Shown: positions 44,810 to 52,182 of the stretch, one piece after another
Position numbering within the stretch: position 1 is the stretch's first letter
Layout of the letters: each line of letters begins with the position of its first letter
Assembly (NCBI GenBank): GCA_964542305.1
Contig: CAZITX010000003.1
Location: forward strand, 1 to 64,000
Direction: 5' to 3'
Origin: DMER64 sp964542305
GTDB lineage: Bacteria; Bacteroidota; Bacteroidia; Bacteroidales; UBA932
DNA length: 64,000 nt
Notes under the pieces: model-generated
Databases searched by the model: none
Told to the model about the DNA's origin: nothing
Seen by the model: the letters and a program-made list of their open reading frames with translations, nothing else
Made by a program: the position numbers and the translations under genes

Positions 44810-45766
44810 ATGTCAACTATTGGTGCAACGTTAATGTGGATAGCCATCGGAATTGTTGGTTTATTCGTTCTTTTATGGTTCTTCCCTATCACCCTGTGGT
44901 TTCAGGCCCTGATTTCCGGTGTTCGGATCAACCTGATACAGCTGGTGCTCATGAGGTGGAGAAAGGTACCCCCCAGCACCATTGTCATGGCAATGGTAAC
45001 CGGCACAAAGGCCGGTCTGCATCTGGATGTAAACGCCCTGGAAGCCCACTATCTGGCCAAGGGAAACGTAGGCAAGGTGGTCAATGCCTTGATCTCTGCC
45101 GATAAAGCCAACATTCCGCTGGACTTCAAAATGGCCGCAGCCATTGACCTGGCCGGCCGCGATGTCTTTGAAGCCGTACAAATGTCGGTTAACCCCAAAG
45201 TAATCAACACCCCACCCGTTTCTGCCGTAGCAAAAGACGGGATCCAGCTCATTGCCAAGGCCCGGGTTACTGTCCGTGCCAGCATTAAACAACTGGTTGG
45301 CGGTGCCGGGGAAGAAACCGTTCTGGCACGCGTGGGTGAAGGTATTGTCTCCAGCATCGGCTCGGCAGAAAGCCACAAAGCCGTTTTGGAAAACCCGGAT
45401 TTCATCTCCAAGGTCGTACTTGAAAAAGGCCTTGACTCGGGAACCGCTTTCGAGATCCTTTCCATAGACATTGCAGACATTGACGTGGGCAAGAACATCG
45501 GAGCCGTCCTGCAAATGGACCAGGCCAACGCCGATAAGAACATTGCCCAGGCCCGTGCCGAAGAACGTCGTGCCATGGCCGTTGCCGAGGAACAGGAAAT
45601 GAAAGCCAAAGCCCAGGAAGCCCGTGCCAAAGTCATTCTTGCCGAGGCCGAGATACCCCTGGCCATGGCCGAAGCCTTCCGCAAAGGCAACCTCGGCATC
45701 ATGGATTACTACCGCATGAAGAACATCCAGGCCGATACCGGCATGCGCGAAGAAATTGCAAAATAA
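44810..45766 (+). CDS. floA: flotillin-like protein FloA
   Basis: The 318-aa protein matches the UPF0365/YqfA family: an N-terminal membrane hairpin (TLMWIAIGIVGLFVLLWFFPITLWFQALISGVRI), a PHB-like domain, and an Ala/Glu-rich coiled-coil C-terminus (RAEERRAMAVAEEQEMKAKAQEARAKVI). FloA organises ordered membrane microdomains. It forms an operon with nfeD and the SPOR-like protein. Confidence 0.95.
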   Translation: MSTIGATLMWIAIGIVGLFVLLWFFPITLWFQALISGVRINLIQLVLMRWRKVPPSTIVMAMVTGTKAGLHLDVNALEAHYLAKGNVGKVVNALISADKANIPLDFKMAAAIDLAGRDVFEAVQMSVNPKVINTPPVSAVAKDGIQLIAKARVTVRASIKQLVGGAGEETVLARVGEGIVSSIGSAESHKAVLENPDFISKVVLEKGLDSGTAFEILSIDIADIDVGKNIGAVLQMDQANADKNIAQARAEERRAMAVAEEQEMKAKAQEARAKVILAEAEIPLAMAEAFRKGNLGIMDYYRMKNIQADTGMREEIAK

Positions 45767-45785
45767 AATAAATTATCTACCTTTG
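45756..45785 (+). promoter_or_regulatory. sigma-ABfr-type promoter of tRNA-Ser
   Basis: TTG at 45756-45758, a 19-nt spacer and TACCTTTG at 45778-45785. The -33 part lies in the last codons of floA. The tRNA begins 23 nt downstream. Confidence 0.7.
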
Positions 45786-45808
45786 CCATCCTCAAAAAGC
45801 AAAGGTTT

Positions 45809-45895
45809 GGTGAGGTGGGTGAGTGGCTGAAACCACCAGTTTGCTAAACTGACGTACTCGCAAGGGTACCGGGGGTTCGAATCCCCCCCTCACCG
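45809..45895 (+). tRNA. tRNA-Ser (anticodon GCT)
   Basis: This 87-nt class II tRNA pairs GGTGAGG with CCTCACC. The anticodon loop TTGCTAA contains GCT (AGC/AGT codons). It has a long variable arm (TACTCGCAAGGGTA) and T arm GGGGGTTCGAATCCCCC. CCA is not encoded. The downstream flank is unusually rich in palindromes. Confidence 0.95.
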
Positions 45896-46024
45896 CAAAA
45901 GAAAATCAAGCCAAACCCCAACGGGGTAAAGCAAAAAAAATAAAAACCGCTCAAGCTCGCTTGAAGCGGTTTTTTGTTTTTTGCCTTTAATCTGCCTGCG
46001 GCAGATTGGCTTGATTTTCTTTTG
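45896..46024. repeat. 129-bp nested palindrome with three internal hairpins
   Basis: A perfect 19-bp inverted repeat (45896-45914 and 46006-46024) starts at the base after tRNA-Ser. Inside it are three hairpins: ACCCC-AAC-GGGGT (45915-45927), the terminator hairpin at 45943-45973, and AATCTGCC-TGC-GGCAGATT (45989-46007). Folded, this is a cloverleaf-like figure. No coding potential is credible. Confidence 0.8.
45943..45975 (+). terminator. hairpin terminator downstream of tRNA-Ser
   Basis: AAAACCGCT pairs with AGCGGTTTT and CAAG with CTTG around the loop CTCG, with one bulged A, followed by T residues. A-rich DNA on the 5' side allows use from both strands. Confidence 0.75.
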
Positions 46025-46251
46025 ACGACCCCCCTATTGGGATCACGGAACGCAGCGCAGCGTAGTGACGTAATCCCCCTGGGGATAAAGTGTACAACGT
46101 ACACTTTGTTCTTTTCCCTGATCTACTGTCAGTTAGCAAATTTGCACCCCGGGGGGTTGAATTTTGTAAAACGCTGACTATCAGCCAGAAGAACAATGTG
46201 TACGTTGTACCCAAATTCCGTGCTAATCATTAACAAAACCCTAATGCATTC
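46025..46251. other. palindrome-rich non-coding stretch; 22-bp inverted repeats at 46092-46113 and 46189-46210
   Basis: No gene is seen. The stretch holds an imperfect hairpin at 46039-46077 and the palindrome ATCCCC-CT-GGGGAT (46073-46086). AAAGTGTAC-AAC-GTACACTTT is a perfect hairpin at 46087-46107, with GCAAATTTGC at 46136-46145 and GCTGA-CTA-TCAGC at 46173-46185. A 22-bp segment at 46092 recurs inverted at 46189-46210 with one mismatch, enclosing about 75 bp, like the ends of a small mobile element. Confidence 0.65.
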
Positions 46252-46528
46252 TTAATCCTTTACACAACGCACACTTAGCCCGTTATTCTTACCGGAAAAG
46301 TCGTTTCTGTACAAATCAATTTCGTCAAAGTACAGGATTCGGTACCAGGCAGTGCCACCCTTCGGGACAGGCCGTCATGGCTGCCGGCCAGTTATACAAT
46401 ACACCATGTGTGCTGTAATTGTACGTTGCCTTGGCTGCTGTCACATCTGTTCCTTCGTAACCATATACATAATAATGAGGTTTTGTCAGTGATCCTGTGG
46501 CAGAAGCACTGACGGCGGAAAAGGGGTC
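46252..46528 (-). pseudogene. decayed FISUMP-domain gene fragment
   Basis: Minus-strand translation gives HYYVYGYEGTDVTAAKATYNYSTHG followed by VLYNWPAAMTACPEGWH. After a frameshift and a large internal deletion, a second frame gives NNGLSVRCVKD and a stop at 46252. Both parts match the intact FISUMP gene next door (YYYVYGYNGTDVAAAKAT, LYNWPAAM, FSVRCVRD). About 75 residues between the two parts are missing, as is the whole N-terminal half. The 5' break coincides with the repeat beginning at 46529. Confidence 0.8.
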
Positions 46529-46631
46529 AAATGGAGTTTGCTGCGCCAAATAAAAAGATCAAAAATAAAAAGCGCTGTTAACCAGCGCTTTGTAAGTTGA
46601 GCAAAAATGTTGGCGCAGTCAAACTCCATTT
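46529..46631. repeat. 103-bp palindromic element with AAATGGAGTTTG ends
   Basis: The left end AAATGGAGTTTG-CTGCGCCA (46529-46548) is inverted at 46611-46631 (TGGCGCA-GTCAAACTCCATTT). In the middle is a perfect 9-bp hairpin, AAAGCGCTG-TTAAC-CAGCGCTTT (46569-46591). The layout is that of a small non-autonomous element with terminal inverted repeats. It sits at the broken 5' end of the FISUMP pseudogene. Confidence 0.7.
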
Positions 46632-46696
46632 GAGGCGCACTAAAGGGGGGTCTCTGGCGCACTAATGTGGGTCTCTGGCGCAGTCAAACTCCATTT
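46611..46696 (+). repeat. phased array of four GGCGCA motifs ending in AAACTCCATTT
   Basis: GGCGCA occurs at 46612, 46634, 46656 and 46677, spacing 22, 22 and 21 bp. The middle units read GGCGCACTAA followed by GGGTCTCT; the first and last units continue as GTCAAACTCCATTT. Phased short repeats of this kind occur at the ends of IS21-family elements, but no transposase gene is present here. Confidence 0.65.
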
Positions 46697-46706
46697 ACCT
46701 AGCGTT
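46684..46706 (-). repeat. 23-bp direct repeat, copy 1 (downstream of FISUMP gene)
   Basis: It is identical at 22 of 23 positions, and in the same orientation, to the sequence at 48639-48661. The two copies enclose the small gene plus FISUMP gene (about 1.95 kb). Confidence 0.75.
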
Positions 46707-46725
46707 ACCTATCGTTTCAAATAAA

Positions 46726-48336
46726 TCAATCCCGTACACATCGGACAGAAAACCCGTTTCGCTTGAAGTGGCTGTAGCCGTAAACGTTGCTGTTACTGTA
46801 GAGCAGGCCGCTGTACCAGGCGGTATCCGTATTGAACTGCGTAGAACTCCACCAGTGGCCGAGGCTACCAATGTTAGTGAAGGTACCATCGCTGTAGCGG
46901 CAACCACCCGGAAGGGCTGTAAAACCTGACTTATTCCTGTATTCAGAATAATCGGTATTACCTACTGCACCAACTGCGGATGAAGTTTCCCATCCACTAT
47001 TGGATGCCATTGATTTGGCAATCTTATTATCTTTAGTAGTACCATCATAATTGTAACCGTTGGCAATCAGGTATTCTTCCAGTTGTGTCCACTCTGCATC
47101 ACTGGGCAAATGCCATCCATCAGGACATACACCCTTAATACCGCTGGGATTTATGGCACTGGTTGCCGCACCATTCATCGCCGCCGGCCAGTTGTACAAT
47201 ACGCCGTAGGTATTATAATTGTCAGTAGCTTTGGCTGCCGCTACATCCGTACCATTATAACCATAAACGTAATAATATGCAGTAGTTGTTGAGCCTGTTG
47301 CCGGACCAACCACACTAGGCAGATACGCCAGGTTTTCTGTCATCCAGACCTGATCGCCAATAGTAATATATGGGTATATTTTATCATCCCTAGCATCCAT
47401 GAAGGCCGCCGTCCATCCCTCATCTGTTGTGTTCAAGGTTACTTGGTATTTTTCCCCCCGGGCAAAACCTCCTGTGGGCGGGGTTTTAGTTAGTATCTTC
47501 GAATTCCCGTCAATTATCAAGGCAATGGACACATCTTCATTTTGTGCCCCCGGAAGTACCATCATATACACGCTTATCGCCGTTCCAGAAGACAATGAAG
47601 CTGCTGACTCCAGGATAACGGTGACATAATTTGAAGTACTGCTGGTTGAAATAGCATAGGAATCCGCATCCGGAGTTTGTGTCAGATCAATGGTCCCTTC
47701 ACAAGCCAATGGATCAGCCCCCGATAAGTTTACCTGGGTCAAATCTCCACTCCCCTTGATCTGGAACTCGATCATCGAAAACACGTGATTGAACGTAAAA
47801 TTGACTGCTCCTCCATAGGCAACTGTATCGGGAGTAGCTACCATATAATCCAGTGCCCCGATGTGGTCCGTATTCCCGGCCGCAGACTGGGTTTGTGACG
47901 AGGATAGGGAAATGGGAACGGCAGTCTGATCTCCTTCATATGCCGAGTTATAGGGGTAATAGGCGTAAAAGTGGTGAGTAACCTCTTCTCCCCAAAACAT
48001 AGTCCCCGTGAAAGCAGAGCTTTTTGCCGAGGTCTGGGCCGTAAACTCACCATTATTCACCGGGGTTTCGCCACCATCTGTGGTCTTTGCCTCGGGTGAA
48101 AAGATCCCGATTTTATCCGTTCCGGCCACCCAGTGGGTTTCCACTCCCGATAAGGTGGTTTTGGTTTCCGGCACATTCGCAACCTTGATTTCCTGAACGG
48201 TCTCTGCCGTTATAGTAATGGCTCCCAGACCGGTTGAATCTGGAGTTTCTTGTAACGTACATGCACTCAGGACCGTTGCCAATAAAACGGCCCATAAAAT
48301 CTGAACTGTATTGTTAATTACAAATGTCTTTACCAT
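46726..48336 (-). CDS. FISUMP-domain lipoprotein with fimbrillin-like N-terminal region
   Basis: The 536-aa product has a lipoprotein signal (LWAVLLATVLSAC). Residues about 40-310 resemble fimbrillin/Mfa-type domains (ETKTTLSGVETHWVAGTDKIGIFSP, HFYAYYPYNSAYEG, FTFNHVFSMIEFQIKGSG). Residues about 325-536 are a Fibrobacter succinogenes major paralogous domain: IGDQVWMTENLAYLP, GVLYNWPAAM, GVCPDGWHLPSDAEWTQLEEYL, HWWSSTQFNTDTAWY, FSVRCVRD. These are surface lipoproteins of unknown ligand. The start overlaps a 50-codon gene by 7 bp. An XRE gene and a LytTR/TPR-kinase pair lie just upstream on the same strand. The remains of two relatives, at 46252 and 58074, show family turnover in this genome. 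Confidence 0.85.
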   Translation of the reverse strand: MVKTFVINNTVQILWAVLLATVLSACTLQETPDSTGLGAITITAETVQEIKVANVPETKTTLSGVETHWVAGTDKIGIFSPEAKTTDGGETPVNNGEFTAQTSAKSSAFTGTMFWGEEVTHHFYAYYPYNSAYEGDQTAVPISLSSSQTQSAAGNTDHIGALDYMVATPDTVAYGGAVNFTFNHVFSMIEFQIKGSGDLTQVNLSGADPLACEGTIDLTQTPDADSYAISTSSTSNYVTVILESAASLSSGTAISVYMMVLPGAQNEDVSIALIIDGNSKILTKTPPTGGFARGEKYQVTLNTTDEGWTAAFMDARDDKIYPYITIGDQVWMTENLAYLPSVVGPATGSTTTAYYYVYGYNGTDVAAAKATDNYNTYGVLYNWPAAMNGAATSAINPSGIKGVCPDGWHLPSDAEWTQLEEYLIANGYNYDGTTKDNKIAKSMASNSGWETSSAVGAVGNTDYSEYRNKSGFTALPGGCRYSDGTFTNIGSLGHWWSSTQFNTDTAWYSGLLYSNSNVYGYSHFKRNGFSVRCVRD

Positions 48337-48482
48337 GTGGTTGATTCCCAGTCATCCGCGCTTGAAGAAGTCGCAAAACCCTTCTCCAGGTTAATCTCAA
48401 AAACGGTGATTTCAGGCGGAAAGTAATTATCATGATCTGTCTGGCTGCCAGAGGCAACACGATTATTATCTAAATAACTCAT
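48330..48482 (-). CDS. 50-residue acidic-tailed small protein overlapping the FISUMP start
   Basis: An ATG at 48482 opens 50 codons beginning MSYLDNNRVASG and ending DDWESTTW, with the core PPEITVFEINLEKGFATSS. The stop TAA lies inside the FISUMP start (ATGGTAA), a 7-bp overlap that suggests coupled translation. Short peptides with a PEI-hydrophobic strand, GFA-Ser and an acidic DWE tail are, from memory, recurrent upstream of Bacteroidales surface lipoprotein genes. No signal peptide or membrane segment is seen. Function unknown. Confidence 0.65.
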   Translation of the reverse strand: MSYLDNNRVASGSQTDHDNYFPPEITVFEINLEKGFATSSSADDWESTTW

Positions 48483-48638
48483 TTTATAGGTTTTAATCGG
48501 TTGTCACAGGAATCCCCATACCATTACTCTGATATAAGGAATTGAAATGATTAAAAAAAGACTGAATCTCAGATTTTATGGCACAGATAAATAGGATGGC
48601 TTATGTATCATAAATGTTATACAAATGTAAGAAAAAAA
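48483..48638 (-). promoter_or_regulatory. upstream region of the small-gene/FISUMP operon, -7 box TACATTTG at 48622-48629
   Basis: The minus-strand TACATTTG box would give a leader of about 130-140 nt before the 50-codon gene. A TTTG at the expected -33 distance is not seen. The repeat at 48639 begins 10 bp upstream of the box. Confidence 0.45.
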
Positions 48639-48661
48639 TCAAACTCCATTTACCTTGCGTT
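48639..48661 (-). repeat. 23-bp direct repeat, copy 2 (3' end of XRE gene)
   Basis: It encodes the last codons of the XRE protein (KVNGV and stop) and includes AAATGGAGTTTGA. It is matched at 46684-46706 with one mismatch. Confidence 0.75.
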
Positions 48662-49010
48662 TCAGCCGTTCTTTCAGAAGTATTTTAATACGGCTTTTCT
48701 GATCAGTTGAAACCTCCCTGACATTGGCAGGGATAGCTGTAGGATCTATTTCAATTGCCAGATAACACTTTTTTGGGTACGGATCTTTACATTGAGAAAC
48801 ATAGATTTCTGTAAGAAAATCATAATCCAATACTTCGGAAATAGTTAACAACAGATCTATGTCTATGCTTTTCCGATTGAATATATCGTATATGGTCGTA
48901 CGGGAGCGGCTGATGAGTGAAGCAAACTGGGAAACGGATAAATGGCTTTCTTTTACTTTTTGTTCAATGATCTTTCCAATAAAAATTTCTGAATTGTGTT
49001 TTTTCTTCAT
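48639..49010 (-). CDS. XRE-type helix-turn-helix regulator
   Basis: The 123-aa protein has an N-terminal five-helix HTH (IIEQKVKESHLSVSQFASLISRSRTTIYDIFNRKSIDIDLLLTISEVLDYDF) and a basic C-terminus (KSRIKILLKERLKRK). The C-terminal region after the HTH (YLAIEIDPTAIPANVREV) is not a domain I recognise. It lies between the FISUMP operon and the two-component genes on the same strand and may regulate the former. Its terminal 23 bp are duplicated beyond the FISUMP gene. Confidence 0.8.
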   Translation of the reverse strand: MKKKHNSEIFIGKIIEQKVKESHLSVSQFASLISRSRTTIYDIFNRKSIDIDLLLTISEVLDYDFLTEIYVSQCKDPYPKKCYLAIEIDPTAIPANVREVSTDQKSRIKILLKERLKRKVNGV

Positions 49011-49120
49011 GGCTATAGATTATTCAGGATCAGGGCCTTTAATATAGCTCTTTTAAACGTAACACGTTATTGCCATTTTGATTTCGGTAGGTATCACTTT
49101 GAAATCGGTCGGTTTTTTCG

Positions 49121-49885
49121 TCAGATCAGGATTCCGTTTTGTCTTAAAAAAAGCATAAAATCTTCTTTCCGGGCACGTGCTACGGGTATGGACGATTTTT
49201 CGGAATCATCCATTTTAAGATTCAATCCGTTATCGTAGATCATTTGCCGGATGTAATTGATGTTTATCAGATGTTGGTTATGTACCCTGTAAAAGAGGGC
49301 TTTTCCCTGGAAGAGGTCCTCAAAATAGGAAATTCCCTTGGATGTAAGTGTCTTTATTACCTTCTTGTCCTCTTTGTAAAACACTTCCGTATAGGCATTG
49401 TCTGAATGCAACCGGATGATGTCTTTTAACTTCACAAACAGGAAACACCCTTTATCATAAAGTGCTACTTTTTGCTCTTCGCTGTTGTTTTTAAAATTTT
49501 CCAGAAGCGTTTGGATTTTCTTAGCCCCTGTTTTCAGCTTGTAACGTGCCAGTGCCTCTGTTAATTTATCAACATTAACCGGTTTCTCAATATAGTCAAG
49601 AGCTGCCGTTTTTATAGCCCGGATCGCATATTGCTCGTAGGCTGTTGTAAAGATCACTTCAAAATCTTTTCTTTTGACCATTTCCAGCACATCAAACCCG
49701 GTGAACGGACCCATTTCCACATCCAAAAACACCAGATGCGGATTGATTGTGTCAATTTTTTTGACAGCATCCGGCACATTGGTGCAAATGGCCTCTATCT
49801 GAACGTTTTTAAAATTTTCATGTAGAATCTTTACCAGTGATTCGACGTGCATCAAATCATCTTCCACAATTATTGTCTTTATCAT
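49121..49885 (-). CDS. LytTR-family response regulator
   Basis: The 254-aa protein has a receiver domain (IIVEDDLMHVESLV; phosphoacceptor Asp in LVFLDVEMGPFTGFD; Lys in YIEKPVNV) and a C-terminal LytTR DNA-binding domain (DKGCFLFVKLKDIIRLHSDNAYTEVF, YRVHNQHLININYIRQM). Its ATG overlaps the kinase stop (ATGA), so the two form one operon. LytTR regulators commonly control surface or secreted proteins. Confidence 0.93.
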   Translation of the reverse strand: MIKTIIVEDDLMHVESLVKILHENFKNVQIEAICTNVPDAVKKIDTINPHLVFLDVEMGPFTGFDVLEMVKRKDFEVIFTTAYEQYAIRAIKTAALDYIEKPVNVDKLTEALARYKLKTGAKKIQTLLENFKNNSEEQKVALYDKGCFLFVKLKDIIRLHSDNAYTEVFYKEDKKVIKTLTSKGISYFEDLFQGKALFYRVHNQHLININYIRQMIYDNGLNLKMDDSEKSSIPVARARKEDFMLFLRQNGILI

Positions 49886-52182
49886 GCTGCCAGTATGTAA
49901 GGTAATTGTAAAGAGACCAAAGTCCCTGTTGTATTGTTTTCTTTCTCGTTAAGATCCCCTATTGAATAGGAATACTCCGAATGCGTCATCTGGTTGATCA
50001 ACCGGAGCCTGTCCTCGGTCAGTTTCAGGCCGAGTGATTCATTTTTAAAGCCCGAGACGGACATTTGGTTTTTCTTTGCCGAAAAACCAATGCCGTTATC
50101 CTTGATCTCGCAATGCAGCTTTTCCCCTTCCGTCTGCAACCTGATCCGGATGTGGTATTCTTTACCGTCCTGCACAAATCCGTGTTTGATGGAATTTTCC
50201 ACGAAAGGCTGCAAGATCAGAGGCGGCACCATGGTTGTTACGGGATCTATCCGGCTGTCCGTTTCAATACTATATGAGAAGTCATGGGTATGCCGCATTT
50301 TTTCCAGGTCCATATACAAACGCAGGATGCTTAGTTCCCTTTCCAGCGGAATTTCTTTTTTGCTCATGCTCTCCAGCATCGTACGTATCAGATCCGAGAA
50401 CTTCCTTAAACAAACCATGGATTCCTTAACTTTTGTCTGCTCCAGCAGGTATTCCACCGTGTGCACGCAATTGAATATAAAATGCGGATTTAACTGGAAA
50501 TTGATGGCTTTCATATTCGTTTCCACCAACTTATGGCTTAATTCAGCCGCTTCCTGTTTCAACCGGGCTTCTTCTTTTTGTTTCCGGTTCCTGTAGCTGA
50601 TCAATACGTAATAAGTGATAACCCCTCCCGCCAAAAAGATCACGGCAAACCCAATTATTAAAAAGGTTTTTTCTCTTTTTTCCTGCTGTAATTTCTGTTC
50701 CCGAACCTCCTCGTTCAATGTCAAAATATCTATCTGGTTTCTCTGATTTTCCCGTTCCGCATTGGCCAGCTTCAGGTCCTGACGGGATTTCTCATTCTCA
50801 ATAGCCGCCTGCATCAACTCCAGGTTCGCAATCCGATTCTCCTGCTCCAATCTTTCCAGCGTAAATTGTTTCTTTTCGTTTTCCAAATTCAACAAAGCAA
50901 TTTCTTTTTCCTTCTTCTCTACCTGGTATTTTTCCTGTATCTCTGCAACCGCGTTGATCGTTTGTTCATTGATCAGGGAATCGCTCAGTTTTTGATATGC
51001 AATCAAATATTTAACAATACTGTCCGGTTTGTTGTTGTAACCGTAAATTTTGATATAATCTCTATAAGCTTCCTTTAAGTGACGTTTATCACCTGTTTTA
51101 TGATAGATATTTTGCGCCTGCCCCAAATAATGCAGGGAAGTCGGGTAGTTGTTTTTTTGAAAATAGGCCTCCGACATATTATGGTATGTCGTTGCTAATA
51201 ATTCTTTGTTATCGACTGCATTGGCATAAGCCATGGTTTTATTGAGATACTCTAAGGCTTCGTCCGGTAAATCTTCTTTTAAACACCAGTTTCCTAAGGC
51301 ATTATATACAGTGTTTAAAAAATAATCATTCCCCGTCTGCAAAAAAACCTGTTCAGCTTCCCGGATTGATTTTATTGCTTTATCGTATTCTCCGGTTTCT
51401 TCATAAATCAAAGACAATCTGTATAAAGCGACTCCTTTCCCGTTCAGATTCCCCGCTTTATCAAATAGTATTAATGCCTGCCTGATGTAATCCAATGCAT
51501 TGTCGTACTGTTTCAGATGACGATAAACCAAGCTCAAATTGACCATTACAGTAGCCAGTAAATTATCATCTTGATAATCCAGCAGGATTTGCTTTGCATC
51601 AATATAATTCCGGAGTGCCTGCTGATAATCTCCGGTATGGCTATAAATATTGCCAATCCATATGTATCCGCCAGCCAGATTTTTAAAATGATTGACTTTT
51701 TTATATATTTCAATGGCTTTCCTGCGGTATTCCAAAGCTGTTTCAGGTTCTCCCCGATGGTAAAGGATTACACCAATATTATCCATTGATCCGGCAATCC
51801 CCAGTGTATCCTTTATAGCCGTAGTCAGATCCAGTCTTTTATCAAAGTGTACATGTGCGGAATCAAAATTTCCCAAATTATAATAAGAAATACCCACATC
51901 GTTTAAAAAAACGCTTGTCCATTTTTTGTGACCGAGTTCCCGGGACAGGATCAGCCCTTCGCGCGCATATACCAACGCCTTTTGAGAATCCGTACCTGAA
52001 TTTCCACTATACAACTCATGCAATACCACTAACCGGGTAGTGTCCCGGGACGTATTCGCCAGCACCTCCACCAACGAATCAATTTTCTGCTGCTGAGCAT
52101 GCAGTGTTCCGGTAACCGGACATATCAGAATCAGAAACCCGAATACCGACGTGATCATTTTATTCATGAAACCATCTTTCAT
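49882..52182 (-). CDS. TPR-containing LytS-type sensor histidine kinase
   Basis: The 766-aa protein has a signal peptide (ITSVFGFLILICPVTGTLHAQ) and about seven TPR units covering residues 40-400 (for example NLAGGYIWIGNIYSHTGDYQQALRNYIDAKQI). A coiled coil and one membrane helix (FLIIGFAVIFLAGGVITYYVLI) follow. A His_kinase domain comes next, with NFQLNPHFIFNCVHTVEYLL holding the phosphorylated His, and then a HATPase (QPFVENSIKHGFV, EIKDNGIGFSAKK). The TPR part is periplasmic by this topology. The partner is the LytTR regulator. An ATG at 52167 is an alternative start. Confidence 0.92.
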   Translation of the reverse strand: MKDGFMNKMITSVFGFLILICPVTGTLHAQQQKIDSLVEVLANTSRDTTRLVVLHELYSGNSGTDSQKALVYAREGLILSRELGHKKWTSVFLNDVGISYYNLGNFDSAHVHFDKRLDLTTAIKDTLGIAGSMDNIGVILYHRGEPETALEYRRKAIEIYKKVNHFKNLAGGYIWIGNIYSHTGDYQQALRNYIDAKQILLDYQDDNLLATVMVNLSLVYRHLKQYDNALDYIRQALILFDKAGNLNGKGVALYRLSLIYEETGEYDKAIKSIREAEQVFLQTGNDYFLNTVYNALGNWCLKEDLPDEALEYLNKTMAYANAVDNKELLATTYHNMSEAYFQKNNYPTSLHYLGQAQNIYHKTGDKRHLKEAYRDYIKIYGYNNKPDSIVKYLIAYQKLSDSLINEQTINAVAEIQEKYQVEKKEKEIALLNLENEKKQFTLERLEQENRIANLELMQAAIENEKSRQDLKLANAERENQRNQIDILTLNEEVREQKLQQEKREKTFLIIGFAVIFLAGGVITYYVLISYRNRKQKEEARLKQEAAELSHKLVETNMKAINFQLNPHFIFNCVHTVEYLLEQTKVKESMVCLRKFSDLIRTMLESMSKKEIPLERELSILRLYMDLEKMRHTHDFSYSIETDSRIDPVTTMVPPLILQPFVENSIKHGFVQDGKEYHIRIRLQTEGEKLHCEIKDNGIGFSAKKNQMSVSGFKNESLGLKLTEDRLRLINQMTHSEYSYSIGDLNEKENNTTGTLVSLQLPYILAA

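Noticed and set aside
45844..46104. Minus-strand open frame ending in GEGGIRTPGTLASTSV
   Set aside because: Its C-terminal part is the antisense translation of tRNA-Ser and the rest crosses palindromic non-coding DNA; such frames are a common artefact beside tRNA genes.
46612..46696. GGCGCA array as a CRISPR
   Set aside because: The repeat unit is only 6-7 bp, the intervals are 21-22 bp in total and partly alike, and no cas gene is present.
46695..46907. 70-codon minus-strand Ala/Thr-rich frame
   Set aside because: It is an alternative reading of the FISUMP gene's 3' end, whose correct frame ends in the family motif SVRCVRD.
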